A stretch of DNA of 64,000 nt from JAGVSZ01 sp035456405 (GTDB taxonomy: Bacteria > Pseudomonadota > Gammaproteobacteria > Burkholderiales > SG8-39), in the NCBI GenBank assembly GCA_035456405.1, contig DATIDG010000008.1, forward strand, positions 1 to 64,000, read 5' to 3'. Shown piece after piece: positions 32,630 to 41,396 of this stretch. Each line of letters starts with the position of its first letter. The stretch's first letter is position 1. The notes under the pieces are model-generated. The model was not told where the DNA came from. It did not search any database and was given only the letters and a program-made list of their open reading frames with translations. A program made the translations under genes and the position numbers.

Positions 32630-35064
32630 CAATCGTAATAGCGGTAGACCGACGAGGATCCTCCGGGGATCGCGCCGGGGCTCGCCGCGCCGAGCGGCGG
32701 CTGACCACCGATCGGTGCGAGGTCGCCCGTACCGGCCGCCGGCGTCGCCTGATTGAGCAGGGTGTAGCCCGGGATGTTGCGCCGGAGCAATTCGATCGGG
32801 TTGTACCCGATTCGCGCCACGCCGTTCAGCTCGAGCTGAATGAAGAAGGCCGTGGTCTGCTGCGCGGTCGCCGTCTGGAACTGGTGCACCACCCCGCGGA
32901 CGATCCAGCAGCCGGCATTATATTCGAGGCCGCCCAGCGCCTCGACGATCTTGCTGCCGTCGAGATCGTAGCTCACCCGTCCGACCCCGTAGTAGCCGCG
33001 CCCGAGCGGCCACTGCGCCGCAAAGTCGACGTTGTTGATCCGGCCCGCGCCGGCGGTGTATTCCTGGGCGATGTAGCGATACGAGAGGCTCGCCACCGAC
33101 GCTGGCGCGGGCGAGTAGCGTACGGCGGCGGTGAACCTCTCGACGTTCTGGCCCTCGCTGAACTTGTACTGCAACCCGACGTCGGCCGACCAGTTCTCCG
33201 CGATCCGACCCCCCAGGCCGAGGATGAGCGGCGTCTGCGAGCTCGTGCGCACCGCCTGTCCGGGTATCGTGACCTTCTGGTCCGCGAAGTAATAACGCTG
33301 GCCGATGACCGCGCGCACGAGTTCCTGGCCGTCCGCGGGCCGCACCAGCCGCGAGGTGGCGGCGAGCGACACCTGGTTCGCGTTGGCGATGCGGTCGCCA
33401 CCGGAGAAGATGTTCTCCTGGAAGAGCTGCGTGAAGTTAAGATCGGAAGTCGAGGTGTCGAACACGGGGATGTTGCTCTGGTCCTCGAACGGCACGTACA
33501 GGTAGTAGACCCGCGGCTCGAGCGTCTGGACGAAGTCGTTGCCGAGCCAGCGCGCGTCGCGCTCGAAGAACAGCCCCGAGTCGACGCTCGCGATGGGCAG
33601 CGTACGCGAGAGCGAAGTGTCGGTGAAGGTGCCGGGCTCGGCGAGGCTGTACCAGGTGGCGTTCACGCCCACCTTCGGCAGCACGTAGCCGTAGCTCCGT
33701 ACGAACGGCAGCGATAGGGTCGGGTAGGCCGTGGTCCGTGCACCGGTCGGCACGAGCGCGTTGTTGGTGAAGTTCACGTACTCCGCGGCGAGGCCGGCGT
33801 CGAGGCCACCCAGGGTCTGGCGGAGTCCGTTGAACACCACCTGAGGCTCGCGGAAGTACGGCTGGGAGACCGGGTTCTGCGGATCCTGCAGCGTCTGGAA
33901 CCGCTGCATGTTCGCGAACGCCGTCCACTCGCCCGATGGCGACGCATAGCTGACGAGGCCCTGCTGGGGCAGGAACAGCTGGGTTGCGACCGAGAGGCGG
34001 CCCGACAGGTCGCGAAAGTAATTGTCGTCGGAGACCTTGTTGTAGTTGACCAGCCCGGACCAGCCGTTGCCGAAATTGAGGTTGCTGTTGGCCGCGAACG
34101 CGTAGCGCCGCTCGTCGTCGGCCACCCGGTCCTTCGGCAGGATGTCGTAGCGAAGCTCACCCGTCGCCCAGGGCTGCAGGAAGCGGAACTGGTTCAGGAA
34201 CTGCACCCCGCGCCGGGCCATGTAGCGGGGCGCGATGGTCGCGTCGTAGTTGGGCGCGATGTTCCAGTAGAACGGCAGCGTGACCTCGAAGCCGGTGGTG
34301 TTCTGTGTGCCGGCGGTGGGCGGCAGGAAGCCGCTCTTGCGCTGGTTGTTCAGCGAGAAATCGAACCACGGGATCCGCGGCGTGCTCAAGCCCAGGAAGG
34401 TGAGCCGCGCGTCGCGCACTGTCGCGACCTCGCGCCCCATGTCGATGTTGATCTCGCCGGCCTCGATGAACCAGTCGTCCTGGTCCGGCCTGCACGTCGT
34501 GAAGCTCGAGGCGGTCATGCGGTACTGCTCGTCGCCGTCGAAGCGCAGCGCTTTCGCCGTCCCGCGCGTCTCGACGTAGGTCTGGGGCCGGGTCGGCGCG
34601 CCGGGGTCGGCGGTCAGCACCGCGCCGCGCTGGCGCTCGCCGCGCACGGCCACTGAGCGCTCGCCGAGGCGGAACGTCGGCTGATCGAAGATCCCGGTCG
34701 TGTCCCCGATCCGCAGGCGCAGGCGCGGCCCGCTGACCTCGTCCCCCGCGACGCGGAGCCGCACGTTCCCGGTCGCCTCGACCTCGTCGGTGTCGACGAG
34801 GTACTTGATGCGGTCCGCCGTCAGCCGCGTGTCGCCGCGGCGCAGCTCCGCATCGCCGAGCGCCTCGACCTCGGCGCCGCCGAGCCCCTCGATGCGGTCG
34901 GCAGTGACGAAGGTCGGCACATCCTCGCCCCGCGTCGCGGAGGGATCCCCGAGCGAGCGCTGCAGCCGCAGGCCCTGCCCCTGGGCCTGCGCCGTACCGG
35001 CGAGGACGAGGAGCACGAGCGCGCACGATGCGACCGCGGCGGCCGCGGGAGCGGCATGCTTCAT
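32629..35064 (-). CDS. lptD: LPS-assembly outer-membrane protein LptD
   Basis: LptD is the beta-barrel that inserts lipopolysaccharide into the outer leaflet. The ATG at 35064 gives 811 residues with a signal peptide (AAPAAAAVASCALVLLVLAGTAQAQ in part). A periplasmic LptA-like jellyroll (FVTADRIEGLGGAEVEALGDAE, then LTADRIKYLVDTDEVEATGN, in part) precedes the C-terminal barrel with alternating aromatic strands, DARWLGNDFVQTLEPRVYYLY, and the end VYRYYD. An upstream extension of 60 residues is open but lacks signal character. It is followed directly by surA, its folding chaperone, and faces amgK/murU. Confidence 0.95.
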   Translation of the reverse strand: MKHAAPAAAAVASCALVLLVLAGTAQAQGQGLRLQRSLGDPSATRGEDVPTFVTADRIEGLGGAEVEALGDAELRRGDTRLTADRIKYLVDTDEVEATGNVRLRVAGDEVSGPRLRLRIGDTTGIFDQPTFRLGERSVAVRGERQRGAVLTADPGAPTRPQTYVETRGTAKALRFDGDEQYRMTASSFTTCRPDQDDWFIEAGEINIDMGREVATVRDARLTFLGLSTPRIPWFDFSLNNQRKSGFLPPTAGTQNTTGFEVTLPFYWNIAPNYDATIAPRYMARRGVQFLNQFRFLQPWATGELRYDILPKDRVADDERRYAFAANSNLNFGNGWSGLVNYNKVSDDNYFRDLSGRLSVATQLFLPQQGLVSYASPSGEWTAFANMQRFQTLQDPQNPVSQPYFREPQVVFNGLRQTLGGLDAGLAAEYVNFTNNALVPTGARTTAYPTLSLPFVRSYGYVLPKVGVNATWYSLAEPGTFTDTSLSRTLPIASVDSGLFFERDARWLGNDFVQTLEPRVYYLYVPFEDQSNIPVFDTSTSDLNFTQLFQENIFSGGDRIANANQVSLAATSRLVRPADGQELVRAVIGQRYYFADQKVTIPGQAVRTSSQTPLILGLGGRIAENWSADVGLQYKFSEGQNVERFTAAVRYSPAPASVASLSYRYIAQEYTAGAGRINNVDFAAQWPLGRGYYGVGRVSYDLDGSKIVEALGGLEYNAGCWIVRGVVHQFQTATAQQTTAFFIQLELNGVARIGYNPIELLRRNIPGYTLLNQATPAAGTGDLAPIGGQPPLGAASPGAIPGGSSSVYRYYD

Positions 35065-35148
35065 CGGGTGTACGGCCGGGCGCTCTTGTTGTAAGGACGA
35101 TTTTCGCGGTCGGACCGATTCGGAACGCTCGTCCGCCGGAGCATCCCG

Positions 35149-35154
35149 TAAAAT
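35149..35154 (+). promoter_or_regulatory. Putative -10 element of the amgK-murU promoter
   Basis: TAAAAT followed by CGCACATCC, 76 bases before the amgK ATG, in the divergent lptD/amgK gap. No good -35 at standard spacing was found. Confidence 0.3.
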
Positions 35155-35230
35155 CGCACATCCGCTCAAGCAAGGCAACGCCGCCGACGCGCATCGGCGC
35201 ACCGACGTCCGGCCTCCGACCTCCCGCCCA

Positions 35231-36241
35231 ATGGACCGTTTCACCGAGCTCGAGCGCTGGCTCGCCGCGCGGCTGCCCGACTCGGAGTTCGCCCTCGCGC
35301 CCGCGTCCGCCGATGCGAGCTTCCGCCGCTACTTCCGCGTGTCGTTCCCGCGCGACGGGGCGCGCACGCTCATCGTGATGGACGCCCCGCCGGAAAAGGA
35401 GGACTGCCGCCCGTTCGTGCACGTCGCGAGCCTGCTCGCCGGCGCAGGCCTGAACGCGCCGCGCGTGCTCGAGCAGGACCTCGCGCGCGGGTTCCTGCTG
35501 CTGAGCGATCTCGGCACGACCACCTACCTCGAGGCGCTCCGCACCGCGGACGAGGCAGCCGCGAACCGGCTCTTCTCGGACGCGGCCGATGCGATCGTGA
35601 AGTGGCAGCTCGCCAGCCGGCCCGACGAGCTACCGTCCTACGACGCGGCGCTGCTGCGGCGCGAGCTCGACCTCTTCCCCGACTGGTACGTCGCGCGCCA
35701 CCTCGGCGCGACTCTCACGCCGGCGCAGCGCGAGGTGCTCGAGCGGACATTCGCGCTGATCATCGCCTCGAACCTCGCGCAACCGCGGACGTACGTGCAC
35801 CGCGACTACATGCCGCGCAACCTCATGGTGTGCGACCCGAACCCGGGCGTGCTCGACTTCCAGGACGCCGTGTACGGGCCGATCGCGTACGACGTCGTCT
35901 GCCTGTTCAAGGACGCGTTCATCAGCTGGGAGGAGGAGCGCGTGCTCGACTGGGCGATCCGCTACTGGGAGAAGGCGAGGCGCGCGCGCTTGCCGGTCGA
36001 CCAGGACTTCGGCGCCTTCTACCGCGACTTCGAGTGGATGGGCCTCCAGCGCCACCTCAAGGTGGCGGGCATCTTCGCGCGGCTCGCGCACCGCGACGGC
36101 AAGCACGCGTACCTCGCCGACACGCCACGCTTCATCGACTACATCCGCGCCGTCTGCCGCCGCCACGACGCGCTTAAGCCCCTGCTCCTGCTCGTCGACG
36201 AGCTCGAGGGACGGGCGGCGCGCACCGGCTACACCTTCTGA
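35231..36241 (+). CDS. amgK: N-acetylmuramate/N-acetylglucosamine kinase AmgK
   Basis: AmgK phosphorylates the anomeric carbon of MurNAc or GlcNAc salvaged from peptidoglycan. The 336-residue protein is an aminoglycoside-phosphotransferase-fold kinase with catalytic loop YVHRDYMPRNLMV (Asp base and Asn) and the metal motif VLDFQDAVYGPIAYDVV. The N-terminal ASFRRYFRV is typical of this subfamily. Assignment rests on the following MurU-type nucleotidyltransferase gene and on the neighbouring lptD, the same neighbourhood known from Pseudomonas putida. The pair bypasses de novo UDP-MurNAc synthesis and is linked to intrinsic fosfomycin resistance in that genus. Confidence 0.88.
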   Translation: MDRFTELERWLAARLPDSEFALAPASADASFRRYFRVSFPRDGARTLIVMDAPPEKEDCRPFVHVASLLAGAGLNAPRVLEQDLARGFLLLSDLGTTTYLEALRTADEAAANRLFSDAADAIVKWQLASRPDELPSYDAALLRRELDLFPDWYVARHLGATLTPAQREVLERTFALIIASNLAQPRTYVHRDYMPRNLMVCDPNPGVLDFQDAVYGPIAYDVVCLFKDAFISWEEERVLDWAIRYWEKARRARLPVDQDFGAFYRDFEWMGLQRHLKVAGIFARLAHRDGKHAYLADTPRFIDYIRAVCRRHDALKPLLLLVDELEGRAARTGYTF

Positions 36242-36259
36242 GACGTTCGTGGCTTGCGC

Positions 36260-36940
36260 ATGAAAGTCATGCTCCTGGCCGCCGGCCGCGGCGAGCGGAT
36301 GCGTCCGCTCACCGACGCGAAGCCGAAACCGCTGCTCGAGGCGGGCGGGCGCACGCTCGTGGAGCGTCTCGTCGAGCGGCTCGCGCTGGCGGGCTTCAAC
36401 GATCTCGTGATCAATCACGCGCATCTCGGTCACATGATCGAGGCGGCGCTCGGCGACGGCGCGCGGTTCGGGGTGCGCATCCGCTACTCGCCGGAGGCCA
36501 CCGCGCTCGAGACCGCGGGCGGGATCGTGCGGGCGCTGCCGCTCCTCGGCGACGCCCCCTTCGCTGCGATCAACGCGGATCTGCACACCGAATATCCGTT
36601 CGCCAGGCTTCGCGACGCGCTGATTGGCGACGACCTGGCGCATCTCGTCCTGGTGGACAACCCGCCGCACCATCCCCTCGGAGATTTCGCGCTCGCGGAC
36701 GGTCGTGTGCGCAATGCGGGCGAACGAATGCTCACGTTCAGCGGGATCGGCGTGTACCGCCCGGCGCTGTTCGCGGAGATTGCGCGCGGCACGAAAGCCC
36801 AGCTTGCGCCGCTCCTGCGCCGCGCTGCCGACGCCGGGCGCGTGTCGGGGGAGCGCTTCCGCGGACGGTGGACCGACGTAGGCACGCCCGAGCGACTCGC
36901 GGCGCTCGACGCCGAGCTCGGCCGGGCGGGCCGTGCTTGA
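36260..36940 (+). CDS. murU: N-acetylmuramate alpha-1-phosphate uridylyltransferase MurU
   Basis: MurU makes UDP-MurNAc from MurNAc-1-phosphate. The 226-residue nucleotidyltransferase begins MKVMLLAAGRGERMRPLTD with the GxGxRxxPLT nucleotide-binding loop. KPKPLLEAGGRTLVERL, ALETAGGIVRALPLLG, AINADLHTEY and RWTDVGTPERL follow. ATG 36260 is two codons after a possible TTG. The gene follows amgK by 18 bases. Close relatives annotated as mannose-1-phosphate guanylyltransferases share these motifs, but the short length and the amgK partner favour MurU. Confidence 0.88.
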   Translation: MKVMLLAAGRGERMRPLTDAKPKPLLEAGGRTLVERLVERLALAGFNDLVINHAHLGHMIEAALGDGARFGVRIRYSPEATALETAGGIVRALPLLGDAPFAAINADLHTEYPFARLRDALIGDDLAHLVLVDNPPHHPLGDFALADGRVRNAGERMLTFSGIGVYRPALFAEIARGTKAQLAPLLRRAADAGRVSGERFRGRWTDVGTPERLAALDAELGRAGRA

Positions 36941-37385
36941 TCCGGAAGAAGTGGACCGCGCGCTCGCGCTCGACGCGGCATGGGCTGGGCGGCTCCGCAC
37001 CCTGTGGCTCGATCTCGCCCGAGTGGTCGTGTTCGGCGATCTGCGCGGCCCGCACGTCGGCGCGCTGCCCCGCCTGCGCAAGCAGGTGCTCGACGCCGGC
37101 GAGCGGCTGCGCGCGGTGCTCGCCGACCGGGCGTGGATCCCGCAGCCGCGCGAGCGACTCAAGAACGCGCTCGCTTCGGCGCTCGCGCTCCGCGAGTCGC
37201 TCGATGCGCTCCAGCTGGCCGCGCGCGAGCTCGACGGCGCCGACGCCGCGGCGCTCCGCGTGGCACTCGCCGGGCTGCGTGCCGCCGCGCTGGACGAGAT
37301 TGCGCCGCGCGCGAACGAGTGGGCGACGCTCCTTGATCGGCGTGCCCGCGACGAGGACAATCCGGACTCCGATCGGTCCCGATAG
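36933..37385 (+). CDS. Helical protein of unknown function (150 aa)
   Basis: GTG 36933 overlaps the murU stop and opens a 150-residue frame ending seven bases before pepP, so the gene fills an otherwise empty space in an operon. The product is Ala/Leu/Arg-rich and predicted mainly helical (LRKQVLDAGERLRAVLADR, LKNALASALALRESLDALQLA), with a charged C-terminus. There is no signal peptide, no Cys and no recognised motif. Its composition is similar to shadow frames in GC-rich DNA, so expression is not certain. The overlap and tight spacing support a real gene. Confidence 0.55.
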   Translation: MLDPEEVDRALALDAAWAGRLRTLWLDLARVVVFGDLRGPHVGALPRLRKQVLDAGERLRAVLADRAWIPQPRERLKNALASALALRESLDALQLAARELDGADAAALRVALAGLRAAALDEIAPRANEWATLLDRRARDEDNPDSDRSR

Positions 37386-37391
37386 ACTCCG

Positions 37392-38705
37392 ATGCCCGAC
37401 GTCACGCCGTTCCGCTCACGCCGCACCGCACTGCTCGAGAAGATGGGCGTGGGCATCGCGATCATGCCAACCGCTCCGGAGCGGATCCGCAATCGCGATA
37501 GCGACTACCTCTACCGGTTCGACAGCTACTTCTACTACCTCGCCGGCTTTCCCGAACCGGACGCGGTGATCGTGCTGCTCGCCGGCGCGGAACCGAAGTC
37601 GATCCTGTTCTGCCGGGAGAAGCATCCGGAGCGCGAGCTGTGGGAGGGCATCCGGTACGGGCCGGACGGCGCGCGCAAGGCGTTCGGGTTCGACGAGGCG
37701 CATCCGGTCGGCGCCCTCGACGAGATGCTGCCCAAGCTGATGGCCAACCAGCCCGCGCTCTTCTATGCGCCGGGACTCGACCCGGCGTGGGACGCGCGCA
37801 TTCTCCGCTGGCTGAACGAGGTGCGCGCGCAGGCGCGCACCGGCGTAACCGCGCCGGCCGAGATCCGCGACCTGCGCGTCCCGCTCGACGAGATGCGCCT
37901 GGTGAAGGATGCGCACGAGATCGCGACGATGCGGCGCGCCGCCGCGATCTCCGCCGGCGCCCACGTTCGGGCAATGCGTGCGGCGCGGCCCGGCGCGATG
38001 GAGTACGAGATCGAGGCCGAGCTGCTGTACGAGTTCCGCCGGCACGGCGCACAGTTCCCGGCGTACTGGCCGATCGTCGCCGGCGGCGCAAATGCCTGCG
38101 TGCTGCACTACCGCGACAACTCGCAGCGGCTCGCCGATGGCGACCTGCTGCTGATCGACGCCGGCTGCGAGCTCGACGGCTACGCCGCCGACATCACGCG
38201 CACGTTCCCGGTCAACGGCAAGTTCAGCGGGCCACAACGCGACATCTACGACCTGGTGCTCGCGGCGCAGGCCGCAGCCATCGCCGAAGTGAAGCCGGGC
38301 AACGCATGGAACGCGCCTCACGACGCGGCCGTCAGGGTGCTCGCCCAGGGCTTCGTCGATCTCGGCCTCTGCTCCGACCCGCTCGATACCGTGCTGGAAA
38401 AGGAGCTCTACAAGCAGTTCTACATGCACCGCACTGGCCACTGGCTTGGCCTCGACGTGCACGACGCCGGCGACTACAAGGAGCGCGGCGAGTGGAAGCC
38501 GCTCGTCCCGGGCATGACGCTGACGGTGGAACCCGGCTGCTACATCCGGCCGGCCGACGGCGTGCCCGAGCGCTTCTGGAACATCGGCGTGCGCATCGAG
38601 GACGACGCCCTCGTCACCACCGCGGGATGCGAGATCGTCACCGCCGACGCGCCCAAGCGCGCGGACGACATCGAAGCGCTCATGCGCGATGCCCGGGCTG
38701 CCTGA
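37392..38705 (+). CDS. pepP: Xaa-Pro aminopeptidase PepP
   Basis: PepP removes an N-terminal residue preceding proline. The 437-residue pita-bread metallopeptidase has an N-terminal domain (RIRNRDSDYLYRFDSYFYYLAGF) and a catalytic domain with the metal ligands. These are Asp in LLIDAGCELDG and AADITRTFPVNG, His in MHRTGHWLGLDVHD, Glu in LTVEPGCY and Glu in GVRIEDDALVT. All five ligands are present. It precedes the UbiH-type gene as in many gamma- and betaproteobacteria (pepP-ubiH). Confidence 0.96.
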   Translation: MPDVTPFRSRRTALLEKMGVGIAIMPTAPERIRNRDSDYLYRFDSYFYYLAGFPEPDAVIVLLAGAEPKSILFCREKHPERELWEGIRYGPDGARKAFGFDEAHPVGALDEMLPKLMANQPALFYAPGLDPAWDARILRWLNEVRAQARTGVTAPAEIRDLRVPLDEMRLVKDAHEIATMRRAAAISAGAHVRAMRAARPGAMEYEIEAELLYEFRRHGAQFPAYWPIVAGGANACVLHYRDNSQRLADGDLLLIDAGCELDGYAADITRTFPVNGKFSGPQRDIYDLVLAAQAAAIAEVKPGNAWNAPHDAAVRVLAQGFVDLGLCSDPLDTVLEKELYKQFYMHRTGHWLGLDVHDAGDYKERGEWKPLVPGMTLTVEPGCYIRPADGVPERFWNIGVRIEDDALVTTAGCEIVTADAPKRADDIEALMRDARAA

Positions 38706-38706
38706 A

Positions 38707-39858
38707 ATGGCGGACGTCGTCATCGCCGGCGGCGGTCCGGTCGGGGCGACGCTCGCGCTCGCGCTGCGCGGGAGCGGGCGCACGATCGCGCTGGTCGAGC
38801 CGCAGGCGAAGCCGTCAGGGCCGTTGCGGCCGGTCGCGCTCTCGCACGGCAGCAGGCTCGTGCTCGAGCGCGTCGGGACGTTCGACCGCATCCATGCGAC
38901 GCCGATCGAGGCGATCCACGTCTCGCAGGCCGGTGGATTCGGGCGCACGCTGATCCGCCGCGAGGATCACGGCCTGCCCGCCCTCGGTTACGTCACCGAC
39001 GCGTCGCAGGTGGCCGCGGTGCTGCTCGCCGCGGCCGAGCAGGAGCGTGTCACCGGCCGGGTCGCGGCCTGGCGCGCGGCAAGCGATCGCATCGAAGTCA
39101 CGGTCGATTGCGGCGATGTGTCACGCGGGATCGCGGCGCGGCTGCTCGTCCTCGCCGACGGCGGGCAACTGGCAGGCGACGATCTCGCAATGCGCGATTA
39201 CGGGCAGACGGCGATCGTGGCCACGGTCCGAACCGAGCTCGGGCAGCGCGGAAAGGCCTGGGAGCGATTCACCCCGGAAGGCCCGCTCGCACTGCTGCCG
39301 TTCGGGGGGACGGGAGACGCACCACACTATATATATGCACTCGTCTGGACTGTCCGGGCCGCCGAGGCGCCGCGGCTCGCCGCGCTGGCCGATGACGGCT
39401 TCCTCGCCGTGCTCGGCGAGCGATTCGGCCGCAGGCTGGGCCGCTTCACGGAAGTGAGCGCGCGCGCGAGCTATCCGCTCCGGCTCTGGTACAGGCGCTC
39501 GAGCAACGCCGGCCCGCGCACGGTTGCCGTGGGCAACGCCGCACAGACGCTTCATCCGGTGGCCGGACAGGGCCTCAACCTCGGCCTGCGCGACGCCGCG
39601 GAGCTCGCCGAGCTGATCCGCGCCACCGACCCGGCGCGCATCGGCGAACCCGATTTCGTCGGGGCGTTCGGCGCCGGACGGCGGTTCGATCGGTACGCGG
39701 CGATCGGCGTCACCGATTTCCTTGTGCGCATCTTCTCCAACGCCGATGCGCTGCTGAGGTTCGCGCGCGGGCTGGGCCTCGCCGCGCTCGACCTCGTTCC
39801 ACCGGCGCGTCGCTTGCTCGCGCGACGCATGATGCTCGGCACGCGCGGCCTGCCGTAA
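38707..39858 (+). CDS. UbiH-family FAD hydroxylase, ubiquinone biosynthesis
   Basis: The 383-residue flavoprotein has the GxGxxG loop at VVIAGGGPVGATLALAL, the LVLADGGQ motif and the FAD site VAVGNAAQTLHPVAGQGLNLGLRDAAEL. In the last motif the usual GDAAH is replaced by GNAAQ, a substitution common in the UbiH branch. Position after pepP supports a ubiquinone-ring hydroxylase. ATG 38707 directly follows the pepP stop; ATG 38689 inside pepP would add six residues. A second paralogue is at 11288-12457, so the two probably hydroxylate different ring positions. Confidence 0.88.
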   Translation: MADVVIAGGGPVGATLALALRGSGRTIALVEPQAKPSGPLRPVALSHGSRLVLERVGTFDRIHATPIEAIHVSQAGGFGRTLIRREDHGLPALGYVTDASQVAAVLLAAAEQERVTGRVAAWRAASDRIEVTVDCGDVSRGIAARLLVLADGGQLAGDDLAMRDYGQTAIVATVRTELGQRGKAWERFTPEGPLALLPFGGTGDAPHYIYALVWTVRAAEAPRLAALADDGFLAVLGERFGRRLGRFTEVSARASYPLRLWYRRSSNAGPRTVAVGNAAQTLHPVAGQGLNLGLRDAAELAELIRATDPARIGEPDFVGAFGAGRRFDRYAAIGVTDFLVRIFSNADALLRFARGLGLAALDLVPPARRLLARRMMLGTRGLP

Positions 39859-40067
39859 CGCTGCGCGCAGGCGCGCTTCGCCGCCGCGCCGCGAACTTCC
39901 GCGCGAAACCTCAACGCAATCTCGCGAAGTGCGCGGAAACCCCGGCCGCATTTCGGATTTCCGTTCCGATCGTTGCGCGCGCCGCGAGCCGGCGCACCGC
40001 TCGCGTGCGGCGCTCGTGCTCCGATGCGCGCGTCGCCGCGCCGACGCGAGATGCGATCTGAGTGACA

Positions 40068-40087
40068 TTTTCGTTCCCCGACGAAAA
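40068..40087. promoter_or_regulatory. Inverted repeat upstream of dusB-fis
   Basis: TTTTCGT at 40068-40074 and ACGAAAA at 40081-40087 are exact reverse complements around six bases. The site ends ten bases before the -10 candidate, over the -35 region, so it could be an operator, or the remains of a terminator for the upstream operon. The 283-base gap 39859-40141 holds no gene. Confidence 0.4.
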
Positions 40088-40097
40088 ACATTGAGAG

Positions 40098-40103
40098 TAG
40101 AAT
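40098..40103 (+). promoter_or_regulatory. Putative -10 element of the dusB-fis promoter
   Basis: TAGAAT followed by CGCGCTCC, 39 bases before the dusB ATG. In E. coli the dusB-fis promoter is growth-rate and stringently controlled through a GC-rich discriminator, and the same feature is visible here. Confidence 0.45.
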
Positions 40104-40141
40104 CGCGCTCCTCTCGATCGATTCTCCCCCTCGAGCAAGGC

Positions 40142-41383
40142 ATGCGGATCGGCACTCACGTGCTGCGGAACAATCTTTTCGTCGCACCGATGGCCGGCGT
40201 GACGGACCGTCCGTTCCGCCACCTTGCCAAGCGCTTCGGCGCAGGGCTCGCGGTGTCGGAGATGACCGCGTCGAACCCGCGGCTCCGCAACACCGTCAAG
40301 AGCCAGCGCCGCCGCGACCATGCCGGCGAACCAGAACCGATCGCGGTGCAGATCGCGGGCGCGGATCCCGCGCAGATGGCCGACGCGGCGCGGCACAACG
40401 TTGCCGAGGGCGCCCAGATCATCGACATCAACATGGGGTGCCCGGCCAAGAAGGTCTGCAACGTGGCCGCCGGCTCCGCGCTGCTTCGCGACGAGCCGCT
40501 CGTGGCGCGCATCCTCGACGCAGTGGTGAGCGCGGTGGACGTGCCCGTGACGCTCAAGTTCCGGACTGGCTGGGATCCGCAGAACAGAAACGCGTTGCGG
40601 ATCGCGAAAATCGCCGAAGAGACCGGCGTCCGGCTGCTCGCCCTCCACGGCCGCACCCGCGCGTGCGGCTACGCCGGCGCCGCCGAGTACGAGACGATCC
40701 GCGAAGTGAAGGCTTCCACACAGCTTCCTGTGATCGCGAACGGCGACATCGGGAGCCCTCGGCAGGCGCGGCGGGTGCTCGACGCGACCGGAGCCGACGG
40801 CGTGATGATCGGTCGCGCCGCGCAGGGACGGCCCTGGCTGTTCCGCGAGATCGAGTATTTCCTCGCGACCGGGCGGGAGCTGCCGGCGCCGCTCGCCGAG
40901 GAGATCCGGCAGGTGCTCGCCGAGCACTTGCGGGAGCTGTACGTTTTCTACGGGCGCGAGACCGGCGTCAGGGTCGCGCGCAAGCACGTCGCCTGGTACA
41001 TCGAGGGGCTGCCCGGCGCCGACGCGTTCCGTCGGACGCTGAACGGGCTCGAGACCTGCGAGGCGCAGCTCGCCGCGGTGGACCGGTATTTCGGAGAACT
41101 CGCGCAACAACAAGAACGACTGCGCTATGACGATAAAGAGGAGCTGGCGGCATATGAAGCAGACCACGGGAGAGATCGGAGAGTCCGTGCGCAAATCGCT
41201 GGAGCGTTACTTCAGGGACCTCGACGGCGCGCGGCCGCGCGCGATCTACGACATGGTCCTGAAGAACGTCGAGAAGCCGATGCTGGAGGCGGTGCTGGAC
41301 AAGGCCGAGGGGAACCAGACCATCGCGGCCCAGATGCTCGGCATCAACCGCAACACCCTGCGGAAGAAGATCCAGGAGCATAA
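40142..41383 (+). CDS. dusB: tRNA-dihydrouridine synthase B, with C-terminal extension overlapping fis
   Basis: DusB reduces uridine to dihydrouridine in tRNA using FMN and NADPH. Motifs are VAPMAGVTDRPFR, INMGCPAKKVCN with the catalytic Cys, LKFRTGW, LALHGRTR, VIANGDIGS and GVMIGRAAQGRPWLF. The normal DusB core ends near residue 330 (VDRYFGELAQQQERLRYDDKEEL). No stop follows, and the frame continues about 75 further codons through most of fis to 41383, giving 413 residues. That tail is Arg/Gly/Ala/Pro-rich and has the look of an out-of-frame reading. Either the stop was lost by a small indel near 41152 or there is a sequencing error. Confidence 0.93.
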   Translation: MRIGTHVLRNNLFVAPMAGVTDRPFRHLAKRFGAGLAVSEMTASNPRLRNTVKSQRRRDHAGEPEPIAVQIAGADPAQMADAARHNVAEGAQIIDINMGCPAKKVCNVAAGSALLRDEPLVARILDAVVSAVDVPVTLKFRTGWDPQNRNALRIAKIAEETGVRLLALHGRTRACGYAGAAEYETIREVKASTQLPVIANGDIGSPRQARRVLDATGADGVMIGRAAQGRPWLFREIEYFLATGRELPAPLAEEIRQVLAEHLRELYVFYGRETGVRVARKHVAWYIEGLPGADAFRRTLNGLETCEAQLAAVDRYFGELAQQQERLRYDDKEELAAYEADHGRDRRVRAQIAGALLQGPRRRAAARDLRHGPEERREADAGGGAGQGRGEPDHRGPDARHQPQHPAEEDPGA

Positions 41384-41396
41384 GATCAAGCCGTAG
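41154..41396 (+). CDS. fis: DNA-binding protein Fis
   Basis: Fis is a nucleoid protein that bends DNA and activates rRNA and tRNA promoters. The 80-residue protein has the N-terminal segment GESVRKSLERYFRDLDG and the C-terminal helix-turn-helix NQTIAAQMLGINRNTLRKK, matching the family. It lacks the first 18 or so residues of the 98-residue E. coli form, as is usual in Betaproteobacteria. AAGAGGAG at 41136-41143 supports ATG 41154. All but the last 13 bases of the gene lie inside the extended dusB frame, in a different reading frame. Confidence 0.95.
   Translation: MKQTTGEIGESVRKSLERYFRDLDGARPRAIYDMVLKNVEKPMLEAVLDKAEGNQTIAAQMLGINRNTLRKKIQEHKIKP

Noticed and set aside
32627..35244. Longer LptD starting at 35244
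   Set aside because: The extra 60 residues lack signal-peptide character; ATG 35064 opens a proper signal peptide.
39328..39340. TATATATA run as a promoter
   Set aside because: It lies well inside the UbiH-type coding frame on the same strand, with no gene starting nearby and no -35.
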